NCBI GenBank assembly: GCA_024762735.1
Contig: JANTGU010000146.1
Location: 1-6,125 of the forward strand
Origin: Bacteroidales bacterium
GTDB taxonomy: Bacteria > Bacteroidota > Bacteroidia > Bacteroidales > F082
Length of the DNA: 6,125 bases
Direction of reading: 5' to 3'
The notes beneath the pieces were generated by a model, which did not search any database, was not told the DNA's origin, and saw only the letters and a program-made list of their open reading frames with translations. Both the position numbers and the translations under genes were made by a program. Shown one piece after another: positions 1-6,125 of the stretch (position 1 is the first letter of the stretch; every line of letters begins with the position of its first letter).

Positions 1-504
1 TCTATTCCAACCCTGTTTTCCTCAAGGCAGGAAGTGGAAAACGGCCAGGGGGTAACCTTTAATATACGACAGGAGTATCTTTTTCATATTTCCAATATTT
101 TTACGCTTGGCAAAAAGTGGGATATGCAAACTTATGGCGTGTTTCGGAAAACAACCAACGAACCTTTGACCACTGAGCTTTCGGTTATGTTTATCTACCT
201 CCAACGATTCTGGACCGGCATTCTGTACAGGAGTGGTGGAGCAGTGGGTGTTAACCTCGGGGGTAACCTGGGAGCAGGGCTGGTGTTTAATTACTCCTAT
301 GAAGTTCCCATTGGAGGCATCAATGCACATTCAGGTGGCTCGCACGAGTTTACCCTTGGCTGGCGGTTTGGTTCAAAAAACAACAAGTATTTCGAGAACA
401 ACACCGAGTATTATCGCAAAGAGAGGAAAAAGAACAGTAACCCCAAAGTTAATAGCAACTATCCGCCGATTTATGATTTTCAATATCGAAAAAGTAAACG
501 ATGA
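1..504 (+). CDS. PorP/SprF-family type IX secretion outer-membrane protein, 3' part
   Basis: The frame is open from base 1 to the TGA at 502-504, giving 167 visible codons; the start lies outside the window. The GTG at 34 is internal, because coding sequence of the same character continues upstream of it. The product shows alternating amphipathic beta strands, a Gly-rich stretch (GVNLGGNLGAG), then a YSYEVPIGG segment followed by SGGSHEFTLGWRFG. That 'YsY..P......sgGsHEi.LgyrF' ending is the recognisable C-terminal hallmark of the PorP/SprF family, predicted outer-membrane barrels of T9SS-bearing Bacteroidota. PorP belongs to the secretion machinery, while SprF-like paralogues are needed for export of particular cargo proteins encoded beside them. 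About 43 further residues, rich in Lys, Arg, Asn and Tyr, follow the last predicted strand, longer than the short ending I expect for the family. The stop overlaps the next start, which suggests this is a cargo-linked paralogue rather than core PorP. Family assignment is fairly sure; partner specificity is inferred. Confidence 0.82.
   Translation, partial: SIPTLFSSRQEVENGQGVTFNIRQEYLFHISNIFTLGKKWDMQTYGVFRKTTNEPLTTELSVMFIYLQRFWTGILYRSGGAVGVNLGGNLGAGLVFNYSYEVPIGGINAHSGGSHEFTLGWRFGSKNNKYFENNTEYYRKERKKNSNPKVNSNYPPIYDFQYRKSKR
501..504 (+). promoter_or_regulatory. ATGA stop/start overlap (probable translational coupling)
   Basis: The ATG of the large secreted protein (501-503) overlaps the TGA of the PorP/SprF-like gene (502-504). 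The only purine-rich stretch upstream is GAAAAAG at 488-494, a weak ribosome-binding candidate. Start by re-initiation of ribosomes finishing the upstream gene is the simplest reading, and would tie the amounts of the two proteins together. The overlap is seen directly; coupling is inferred. Confidence 0.7.
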
Positions 505-575
505 AATCATATTGGTTATATCGCCTGTTGATAGTGGCGTTTATCGTTGTACATTCGGCCACTATACTATTTGCT
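501..575 (+). other. Signal peptide of the large secreted protein
   Basis: Residues 1-25 have a short N-region with Lys2 and Arg8, a hydrophobic core (LLIVAFIVV) and a small-residue end (ATILFAQA). Cleavage after Ala25 or Ala27 (AQA, an AxA pattern) is plausible. There is no lipobox cysteine, so a Sec/signal peptidase I route is expected, as for other T9SS cargo. Confidence 0.88.
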
Positions 576-3500
576 CAGGCTCCTCAGCCGGTGCAGGTTG
601 ATTCGGTTGTTATTTTGTTTAATCATCACCCTGATACGCTAAGCGTTATCAAAACCCCTTTAAAATATAACAAAGCTTTTGCCATGAGCTTTGAAGAAGA
701 CGATTCGCACGTTGATATTTACAATACAGCGTACCCGCTTTTCGAGGGAAACGGTTCCACAGGGGGGTTATACTATACTGACGGATGTGGAAACTCCGTG
801 ACTTTTAAAATGTCAACAGCCATGTATATTTTTAATGGCTATCATGTTGACTTGTTGGAGCCCGGCCCTTACCACGTGCCCGATTATCTGACCTGGCCGG
901 AGGTAAAGGAGATGTGGGAGCACAACTGGGGAGTTGAAAATCACGGTATTTCTGATCCTGTAACCGGTCATGCCGATTATGATATCCGGCGCACACAAAG
1001 TTATTCTAAACGCAAGGTGAGTGACTCGTTATATATTAAAACGTTTGTGCAGCCTAATCAGGGAGATGCCTATTTCGTGCCATGTCAAAACAATCATTAT
1101 AATGGCTTTTTGAGTCATGGGGTACAAGACGGGCTTAATGCTGATGAACATGGCGTTGACCTCAATGATACGACCATTGATTGGTTAAATACAGTTAAAA
1201 TCAATAGAATTTTTGACGGGAACGGGTATAAGAACAAGGCCGATGAACTCTATGGCTACAGTCAGCAGGGATCAAACAGGTGGGTTCCCTGGGGCTGGCA
1301 CACTACCTTAACTTCGGCGTTTTCCTCTGAGCTTACCCAAATTTATTACACTTATGGCGAGCTGGGACTGGATAATGTTTTAATTGCTCCTGATGATGAA
1401 ATCCTCGATTACCTTGCTGTTAAACAGGCCGTGACCGTTAATAAAAACTTGGAGGGAAACCGTCTTGTACTAACATTTTCAGGGGATGTTCCTTCCGACA
1501 GAAGGTTTTACTCGTTAACCCTGAAGCTGGTGGCCGATGCTCAGATAAGTTCCATTGATGTTTATGGCACTAATGACTATTCGTACCACGGTTTATATCA
1601 GGATTCGGCATTGATAAACCTGGCCTGGGATGGAAGGTATTATTATCCCATGGAATACCTGGCTGACTCATTTACCACGGTGGCCAGCCAATCGGCCAGC
1701 CAGTACGACGCCATGGTCGCCATGGATTATGTTATTTTATCGGATTGTGGCGTGCAAAAGGACAGCCTTCGGGATGTGTTGTGTGGCTTGAACCAACAAG
1801 GTTGGAACCCGGGATATGATCCGGGATTTTGTGATATCCTTTCGGTTGATTTAGGAAACGACACCACCGTGTTGGCTGATAGTTGTGTTCAGCTATCAGG
1901 GCCGGAAGGAGATTACAACTACCTATGGAGCACCGGTGACACGACCAAAGATATTGAAGTTTGCTCCGGTAACGACACCCTCGTCTGGCTCACCATTTCT
2001 AACGTCCTCGATTTTTGTGCTACCGACAGTGTAACCGTTTTTATCCACACCTACTCATTCTCCCTTGGGCCAGACACTACCATTTGTCAGGGTGAATGTG
2101 TGACGCTTTCAGGCCCCGACAGTATGTTGGCATATCGGTGGTTTGTGGCGGATACCATTTTCGACACAACACAATACACCTCGGTTTGTCCTGATGATAC
2201 GACAGAATATGTGCTGGAAGTAACCGACTCGATGGGATATGTTGCCTGGGACACGATATCCGTCAACATATTGCCAATTCCTGTATGGAGTCTTGCCCCC
2301 GACACCATCATTAATCTTGGTGCGTGCGACTCGGTGTATGGCCCTTCAGGCTTTGCTGCTTATCATTGGTATTGTTCCGATACCCTGTTTGATACACTTC
2401 AAAATGTGGAGGTGTGTCCTGTGGATACCACATCGTACACCTTGGTAACCACTACTTACCAGGGATGTGAATCTTCCGATAGTATTGTTTATAATGTGGT
2501 AACCTTAGAGTTTTCAATAGGTGCCGACACAGGCATTTGCTTAAATAATTCCATCACACTTACGGGTCCTGATTCCATGGAGGTTTACCAATGGTTTGAG
2601 TCCGATACATCAAACCTGATTGATACCACCCAAAGTATAACCGTGACACCACTTGATACCACCATGTATATATTGTACGCCGAGGACACCTTGAGCGCTT
2701 ATAATTACGATAGTATCACGGTTAACATCTTACCGCTCCCCGATGCTTCCATAACCTATAGCGACTCGACCTGTGACGGGGGCATTGCCCGATTGGTGGT
2801 AACTCCTTCGACGGGTTATGATAAATACATTTGGCATTACAACAACCTGGTTGACACATCCTCTTTTGGAGTTTTGGTGTTTACACCTTTTCAATCGCAG
2901 AATGTTGTGGTAGAGGTAGTGGACATCAATGGTTGTGCTAACCAGGATGCGGCTTTTGTAGAGGTTTGGCCGACACCATCGCTGGTGGCTCCCAACGACA
3001 CAGCATCCTGCCTGGGAGACAGTGTTACATTAGTGGCGACTGGAAACGGAGATATTTGGTGGGAAGATTTTTCCGGTAATCAGATATCAGACACTAACTA
3101 TATCCAGACTAAAACTACAGGCGACGCTTCGTTTATTGTTAAAGACACTTCTGTATATGGATGTTTGAATATTGATACTGTGCATGTAACCATGTTGCCT
3201 CTTCCTGAAGTGGTGCTTCATCATCCCGAAAATGCTGTGTGTGCCTATACCACGGTCACGCTTTCCGGTAGCGGTGCCAGCAGCTACCTGTGGTTTTACA
3301 ACAATGCGCAGAAGACTGGTGATACACTGCTGTTTTACACGGTAGATACCACCAGTTTTCTGTTGCAGGGAACATCGGCAGAAGGGTGTGTAAATACCGA
3401 TTCGGCAACGGTTTATGTAAAAGCAGTACCGGAGGTGGATGCCTGGGGATTGTTGCCGGCCTATTGCCAAAACGATGCACCCGATTCGTTATTTGGTATT

Positions 3501-4154
3501 CCTGAAGGAGGGGCTTTCACCGGCTCCGGTGTGGTGGGTACTATTTTTAAGCCTTCGCTGGCAGACCCGGGACTACAATATGTAGTGTATGCTTATACCA
3601 ACGAGGAATCGTGTACAGGATACGATTCGCTGACAACACTTATCTATGCGGCTGGCAACGATATTGATTTGGGAAGCCCTGACACGTTACGCCCCGGCGA
3701 CACCCTTAAGCTTGATGCCGGCGAGGGCTTTGATCACTATTTGTGGAATACCGGCGACACCACGCAAATTCTTACCGTTCCTTACAATGTTCATTTGGCC
3801 GGTACACGCCGATACTCCGTGGTGGGGATTCTCAATCAGTGTACTTCCACCGGAAGCGTTTATCTTACTTTTATCGATCCTTCGGCCATTGCGGAGTATG
3901 GCCAGCCTGAGGTTAGCGTATTTCCAAATCCCTTTTCTGACATCATTAACCTTTCGGTTCAAGCATTCACAAAGCCTGTTAATGTATGGTTGTTTGACAT
4001 TTACGGGAAAATTGTATTTTCAAAAACAATAAAAATTACGCCGGCCCATCATACCGAATCCATTCAACTCCATAATTTTCCCGCAGGTGTTTATTTCTTA
4101 AAATGGCAGTCGGGAAACAAAAGGGGGGCCATCAAAATTCTAAAGCAGAAATAA
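501..4154 (+). CDS. Secreted multidomain protein: divergent NodB-like domain, nine Ig-like modules, T9SS type A sorting domain
   Basis: A 1217-residue protein predicted to be exported across both membranes and attached to the surface or released. In order: a signal peptide (about 1-25); a polysaccharide-deacetylase (NodB)-like domain (about 55-307) with Asp67-Asp68, the NHG motif at 147-149, a WGWHT segment at 264-268 and a closing LIAPDDEILDYL segment; an unassigned segment (308-447), possibly beta-rich at first; nine Asp/Thr-rich Ig-like modules (448-1129); and a T9SS type A C-terminal domain (1136-1217). NodB enzymes remove acetyl groups from polysaccharides in a metal-dependent way, but the motifs here depart from the classic TFDDG and HxxxH forms, so activity is uncertain. 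The Ig-like modules probably act as a stalk or in binding. The start is set by the ATGA overlap and by the signal peptide immediately after it. The reading frame is intact. Architecture is well supported; substrate and role are unknown. A carbohydrate-active surface enzyme or an adhesin are both possible. Confidence 0.88.
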   Translation: MKSYWLYRLLIVAFIVVHSATILFAQAPQPVQVDSVVILFNHHPDTLSVIKTPLKYNKAFAMSFEEDDSHVDIYNTAYPLFEGNGSTGGLYYTDGCGNSVTFKMSTAMYIFNGYHVDLLEPGPYHVPDYLTWPEVKEMWEHNWGVENHGISDPVTGHADYDIRRTQSYSKRKVSDSLYIKTFVQPNQGDAYFVPCQNNHYNGFLSHGVQDGLNADEHGVDLNDTTIDWLNTVKINRIFDGNGYKNKADELYGYSQQGSNRWVPWGWHTTLTSAFSSELTQIYYTYGELGLDNVLIAPDDEILDYLAVKQAVTVNKNLEGNRLVLTFSGDVPSDRRFYSLTLKLVADAQISSIDVYGTNDYSYHGLYQDSALINLAWDGRYYYPMEYLADSFTTVASQSASQYDAMVAMDYVILSDCGVQKDSLRDVLCGLNQQGWNPGYDPGFCDILSVDLGNDTTVLADSCVQLSGPEGDYNYLWSTGDTTKDIEVCSGNDTLVWLTISNVLDFCATDSVTVFIHTYSFSLGPDTTICQGECVTLSGPDSMLAYRWFVADTIFDTTQYTSVCPDDTTEYVLEVTDSMGYVAWDTISVNILPIPVWSLAPDTIINLGACDSVYGPSGFAAYHWYCSDTLFDTLQNVEVCPVDTTSYTLVTTTYQGCESSDSIVYNVVTLEFSIGADTGICLNNSITLTGPDSMEVYQWFESDTSNLIDTTQSITVTPLDTTMYILYAEDTLSAYNYDSITVNILPLPDASITYSDSTCDGGIARLVVTPSTGYDKYIWHYNNLVDTSSFGVLVFTPFQSQNVVVEVVDINGCANQDAAFVEVWPTPSLVAPNDTASCLGDSVTLVATGNGDIWWEDFSGNQISDTNYIQTKTTGDASFIVKDTSVYGCLNIDTVHVTMLPLPEVVLHHPENAVCAYTTVTLSGSGASSYLWFYNNAQKTGDTLLFYTVDTTSFLLQGTSAEGCVNTDSATVYVKAVPEVDAWGLLPAYCQNDAPDSLFGIPEGGAFTGSGVVGTIFKPSLADPGLQYVVYAYTNEESCTGYDSLTTLIYAAGNDIDLGSPDTLRPGDTLKLDAGEGFDHYLWNTGDTTQILTVPYNVHLAGTRRYSVVGILNQCTSTGSVYLTFIDPSAIAEYGQPEVSVFPNPFSDIINLSVQAFTKPVNVWLFDIYGKIVFSKTIKITPAHHTESIQLHNFPAGVYFLKWQSGNKRGAIKILKQK
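663..1421 (+). other. NodB/polysaccharide-deacetylase-like domain (residues about 55-307)
   Basis: The domain opens with a hydrophobic strand ending in SFEEDDSH, where Asp67-Asp68 fit NodB motif 1 (normally TFDDG). It continues with YYTDGCGN (91-98), a TWPEVKEMWEH helix, and GVENHGISD, where His148 fits motif 2. The next histidine is His157, so the usual HxxxH spacing is not kept. His267 in WGWHT could serve as the late histidine motif. The close, APDDEILDYLAVKQAV, resembles the end of deacetylase-like domains in Bacteroidota surface proteins. Recognition rests on motif order and strand pattern, not on an alignment. Confidence 0.65.
1422..1841 (+). other. Unassigned segment between NodB-like domain and Ig-like array (residues 308-447)
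   Basis: The first part (about 312-380) reads as alternating strands (RLVLTFSG, FYSLTLKLVA, ISSIDVYG, ALINLAW) that could form a small beta-sandwich, perhaps an accessory carbohydrate-binding domain. The second part (about 381-447) is less regular, with a Ser/Ala/Gln stretch (ASQSASQ) and three cysteines at 416, 428 and 444. I do not recognise a named family. Confidence 0.5.
1842..3887 (+). repeat. Array of nine Ig-like modules, about 75-80 residues each (residues 448-1129)
   Basis: Approximate modules are 448-517, 519-594, 595-668, 669-747, 748-826, 827-902, 903-977, 978-1050 and 1051-1129. Most carry a core Trp, at 476, 547, 623, 698, 778, 853, 931 and 1082. Neighbouring Trp residues lie 71-80 residues apart, and the last two are 151 apart because module 8 has none. 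Several modules end in a Pro-containing linker (ILPIP, ILPLP, VWPTP, MLPLP, KAVP). Module 8 is a different subtype, with a PEGGAFTGSGVVG core and cysteines at 989 and 1038. The repeats are clear in protein but diverged in DNA. They are rich in Asp and Thr (many DTT and DT), which suggests a rigid, acidic stalk. Calcium binding is possible but not shown. Confidence 0.85.
3906..4151 (+). other. T9SS type A C-terminal sorting domain (residues 1136-1217)
   Basis: The segment begins PEVSVFPNPFSDIINLSV, followed by VWLFDIYGKIV, a middle strand, and LHNFPAGVYFLKW before a basic end (IKILKQK). The order 'v.v.PNP..d.i.l', 'lfd..Gk.v', 'l..G.Yfl' is the type A sorting-domain pattern that directs cargo to the type IX translocon and is normally cleaved there. 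The type B pattern (TPNGDGxND, FNRWG, DGTYYY) is absent. Confidence 0.92.
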
Positions 4155-4179
4155 TACCTTCTTACCCTTTGATTTTTAT

Positions 4180-4187
4180 TACTTTTG
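4180..4187 (+). promoter_or_regulatory. Bacteroidota -7 promoter element (TACTTTTG) before the kinase gene
   Basis: TACTTTTG matches the Bacteroidota -7 consensus TAnnTTTG exactly and ends 16 bases before the ATG at 4204, which would give a short leader of roughly 10-15 bases. The expected -33 position (about 4157-4160) holds no good TTTG. A TTTG at 4168-4171 is too close to serve. It lies in the only gap of useful size in the window. No hairpin terminator is seen between 4155 and 4203. Confidence 0.5.
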
Positions 4188-4203
4188 CCAAAATTTTTTA
4201 ATT

Positions 4204-5169
4204 ATGAAAAAAGTATTGGGAATAGGGAATGCATTGGTGGATGCATTGAATAAACTGAAAGACGATAATTTGTTAACCGAGTTAGGATTACCAAAAGGAA
4301 GCATGCAATTGGTAGATGCTGAAACTTCGAAAGCCATACAGGAAAAAAGTAAGGATCTTGAAAAAGAGATGGCCTCCGGAGGGTCGGCTGCCAACACCAT
4401 TCACGGTTTGGCTAACCTGGGCGTGGAAACAGCGTTTATTGGCACTGTAGGGGATGATGAAATTGGCAATTTCTTTATCAACGACTTGAAAAAAAGTGGC
4501 ATCAAACCTTTGTTGAACATGTCGAAAACACCTTCGGGATTGGCCAATGCCATGATTTCACCCGATGGCGAAAGAACCTTTGGTACTTATCTGGGAGCCG
4601 CTATTGAATTGTCAGCTTCTGATTTGAAACCGGAACAATTTAAAGATTTCGATATCCTGCATGTGGAAGGATACCTGGTTCAGAATCATGATTTGCTGGA
4701 AGCCATTTTAAAGACTGCCAAAACACAGGGATTGGAAGTCTCGTTAGACCTTGCAAGTTACAACGTGGTGGAAGATAATTTGGAATTTCTTAAAGATATG
4801 GTGAATCAGTATGTTGATATCGTGTTTGCCAACGAAGAAGAGGCAAAGGCCTTTACGGGTGAGGAGCCGGAAGATGCCCTGAACACCCTGGCAGAGGTTT
4901 CCAACATCGCGATTGTAAAAATTGGCAGCAAAGGCTCGATGATCAAACAAAATGGCGAAGTTGTCCGGGTAGGTGTTGAAGCAACCAAAGTGGTTGATAC
5001 CACCGGAGCAGGAGATTTGTATGCTGCAGGTTACCTGTTCGGGTATGTAAATAATTTTTCTCACGAAAAATCGGGAAAAATTGGGGCATTGCTGGCATCT
5101 AAAGTAATAGCCGATTATGGTGCTAAAATCAACGATGCCGACTGGAAAGAAATTAAAAACAGAATTTAA
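4204..5169 (+). CDS. PfkB-family kinase, probable adenosine kinase
   Basis: A complete 321-residue cytoplasmic kinase of the ribokinase/PfkB fold. It starts MKKVLGIGNALVDAL, where Asp13 lies in the sugar/nucleoside-binding strand. The PfkB first signature is around SGGSAANT (58-65) with the di-Gly hinge at 59-60. GTVGDDEIG follows at 80-88. The NEEE segment at 210-213 gives the NxxE Mg/phosphate motif. The second signature, VDTTGAGDLYAAG (264-276), carries the anion hole and the catalytic base Asp271. Length is usual for the family. The GIGNALVD opening and overall layout are like the proteins annotated as adenosine kinase in Bacteroidota (ATP + adenosine to AMP + ADP, purine salvage), but a ribokinase or another nucleoside or sugar kinase cannot be excluded from motifs alone. 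The ATG follows an AT-rich leader without a Shine-Dalgarno site, as is common in this phylum. It lies 12 bases before asnS and is probably co-transcribed with it. Confidence 0.9.
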   Translation: MKKVLGIGNALVDALNKLKDDNLLTELGLPKGSMQLVDAETSKAIQEKSKDLEKEMASGGSAANTIHGLANLGVETAFIGTVGDDEIGNFFINDLKKSGIKPLLNMSKTPSGLANAMISPDGERTFGTYLGAAIELSASDLKPEQFKDFDILHVEGYLVQNHDLLEAILKTAKTQGLEVSLDLASYNVVEDNLEFLKDMVNQYVDIVFANEEEAKAFTGEEPEDALNTLAEVSNIAIVKIGSKGSMIKQNGEVVRVGVEATKVVDTTGAGDLYAAGYLFGYVNNFSHEKSGKIGALLASKVIADYGAKINDADWKEIKNRI

Positions 5170-5181
5170 TAGTTAGAGGTT
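5170..5181 (+). promoter_or_regulatory. 12-base gap between kinase and asnS with AGAGG
   Basis: The only purine-rich match is AGAGG at 5175-5179, two bases from the GTG, which is too close for a good Shine-Dalgarno site. The gap leaves no room for a promoter or terminator, which supports co-transcription of the two genes. Confidence 0.4.
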
Positions 5182-6125
5182 GTGAAAAGAACAGAAATTA
5201 AAGAGGTTCTCCAAAGAGACGATTTTGGAACAGAAGTGAATGTCATGGGGTGGGTGCGTACCAAGCGATCCAGCAAAAACGTTGCCTTTATTGCCATGAA
5301 TGATGGCTCTACCATAAAAAATGTTCAGGTGGTGGTTGAAATGAACAGTGATTTTGAGAAGCTTCTGGAAAATGTTCATACCGGGGCAGCGTTATCGGTG
5401 ACGGGTAAGCTGGTTGAGTCGATGGGTAGTGGTCAAAAAGTTGAGATTCATGCCGAAAGTATTGAACTGCTGGGGAAAGCCGACCCCAACGAATACCCTT
5501 TACAGCCTAAAAAACACTCGTTGGAGTTTTTGCGCGAAAAGGCGCACCTTCGGTTTCGTACCAACACCTTTAGTGCCATTGCCCGTATTCGCCACGCAAT
5601 GATTTTTGCCGTTCACAAGTTTTTTAACGACAAAGGTTTTTACAACATTCACACGCCAATCATTACCGGCTCTGATGCTGAAGGGGCAGGAGAGATGTTC
5701 CAGGTTACCACCCTCGACTTAAACAATCCCCCGCGAGATGAAGAGGGGAACCTTAATTATAAAGAAGACTTTTTCGGAAAAGCTTCCAACCTCACGGTAT
5801 CGGGTCAGCTTGAAGCCGAGCTGGCTGCACTGGCGCTGGGTAAAGTGTACACTTTCGGCCCCACTTTCAGAGCTGAAAACTCGAACACAACCCGCCACCT
5901 GGCTGAATTTTGGATGATAGAACCGGAAATGGCTTTTTATGATATCAACGATGATATGGACTTGGCCGAGGAGATGCTGAAATACGTGATCAGTTATGCA
6001 CTTGACAACTGTATGGATGATTTGGAATTTCTTAGTAAACGGCAGCAGGATGAAGAAAAGAATAAAAAAGCGGATGAGCGTTCCATGGAATTGATTGAGA
6101 AGCTGAAATTTGTTTTGGAGAATCC
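5182..6125 (+). CDS. asnS: Asparaginyl-tRNA synthetase, 5' part
   Basis: Charges tRNA-Asn with asparagine in the cytoplasm (class IIb aminoacyl-tRNA synthetase). The frame runs off the window after 314 codons; the family is about 460-470 residues long, so roughly the last third, with class II motif 3, is missing. Residues about 18-97 form the N-terminal OB-fold anticodon-binding domain (VMGWVRTKRSSKNVAFIAMNDG). The catalytic core begins with HLRFRTNTFSAIARIR (122-137), then ITGSDAEGAGEMFQVTTLDL (161-180), FFGKASNLTVSGQLEAELAA, and motif 2, FGPTFRAENSNTTRHLAEFW (225-244), with Arg230 and Glu232. The AEGAGEMF and FGK..NLTVSGQ segments identify AsnRS rather than AspRS. The start is GTG: a TAG stands in frame at 5170-5172, no ATG follows it before 5182, and the first in-frame ATG (5245) would cut into the OB-fold. 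Identity is essentially certain. Confidence 0.97.
   Translation, partial: MKRTEIKEVLQRDDFGTEVNVMGWVRTKRSSKNVAFIAMNDGSTIKNVQVVVEMNSDFEKLLENVHTGAALSVTGKLVESMGSGQKVEIHAESIELLGKADPNEYPLQPKKHSLEFLREKAHLRFRTNTFSAIARIRHAMIFAVHKFFNDKGFYNIHTPIITGSDAEGAGEMFQVTTLDLNNPPRDEEGNLNYKEDFFGKASNLTVSGQLEAELAALALGKVYTFGPTFRAENSNTTRHLAEFWMIEPEMAFYDINDDMDLAEEMLKYVISYALDNCMDDLEFLSKRQQDEEKNKKADERSMELIEKLKFVLEN

Noticed and set aside
34..36. GTG at 34 as the true start of the first gene
   Set aside because: The frame stays open to base 1. The family is much longer than 156 residues and a signal peptide is missing after this GTG, so the gene is cut by the window edge.
233..601. Same-strand open frame of 122 codons bridging the first two genes
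   Set aside because: Both overlapped genes have convincing family signatures in their own frames, and this product has none. A frameshift fusion is also unlikely, since the ATGA junction is followed directly by a signal peptide.
1681..1717. Short direct repeats (GGCCAGCCA twice, GCCATGG twice)
   Set aside because: They encode the low-complexity ASQSASQ and AMVAM stretches and are too short to be more than local codon reuse.
1808..1825. Imperfect palindrome CCCGGGATATGATCCGGG
   Set aside because: It is inside the large coding region and arises from two neighbouring Pro-Gly codon pairs (NPGYDPGF). The stem is only 5-6 pairs and no T-run follows, so it is not a terminator or operator.
3087..3470. 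Antisense open frame of 127 codons inside the Ig-like array
   Set aside because: It lies wholly within a well-supported coding region on the other strand. Its protein is rich in Arg, His and Cys without recognisable domains, as expected of a shadow frame.
3646..4032. Same-strand open frame of 128 codons in another frame near the cargo C-terminus
   Set aside because: It overlaps the module 9 and sorting-domain coding sequence, which is clearly real. The alternative product shows no family features.
4191..4203. T-rich stretch before the kinase as an intrinsic terminator of the cargo gene
   Set aside because: No GC-rich inverted repeat precedes it. It more likely belongs to the AT-rich leader usual before Bacteroidota start codons.

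Overview
The window looks like chromosomal DNA from a member of the Bacteroidota, probably a Bacteroidia-type marine, gut or sediment bacterium; the order cannot be fixed from the sequence. Three things point there. A PorP/SprF-type outer-membrane protein sits beside a large secreted protein that ends in a type A sorting domain of the type IX secretion system (T9SS). The cargo carries a long array of the Asp/Thr-rich Ig-like modules typical of this phylum. Starts lack clear Shine-Dalgarno sites, and an exact TAnnTTTG promoter element lies before the third gene. All four genes are on the + strand, and almost every base is coding.

Left part (1-4154), accessory and cell-surface: the 3' part of a PorP/SprF-family gene, cut by the window edge, overlaps by four bases (ATGA) a 1217-residue gene. 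That product has a signal peptide, a divergent NodB/polysaccharide-deacetylase-like domain, an unassigned segment with a possible beta-rich first part, nine Ig-like modules of about 75-80 residues, and a C-terminal T9SS type A sorting domain. The overlap suggests that the two are translated together and that the barrel-like protein and the secreted protein work together at the outer membrane. This is inference.

Right part (4204-6125), housekeeping: a complete PfkB-family sugar/nucleoside kinase, most like the bacterial adenosine kinase group, is followed after 12 bases by the 5' two thirds of asparaginyl-tRNA synthetase (asnS, GTG start). These two are probably co-transcribed from a promoter in the 49-base gap at 4155-4203. 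No hairpin terminator is visible in that gap, so read-through from the surface-protein genes is possible.

I found no RNA gene, CRISPR array, insertion sequence or phage signature. The most interesting point is the coupling of a PorP/SprF-like protein to a cargo with a type A rather than type B sorting domain, together with the unusual catalytic motifs in the cargo's NodB-like domain.
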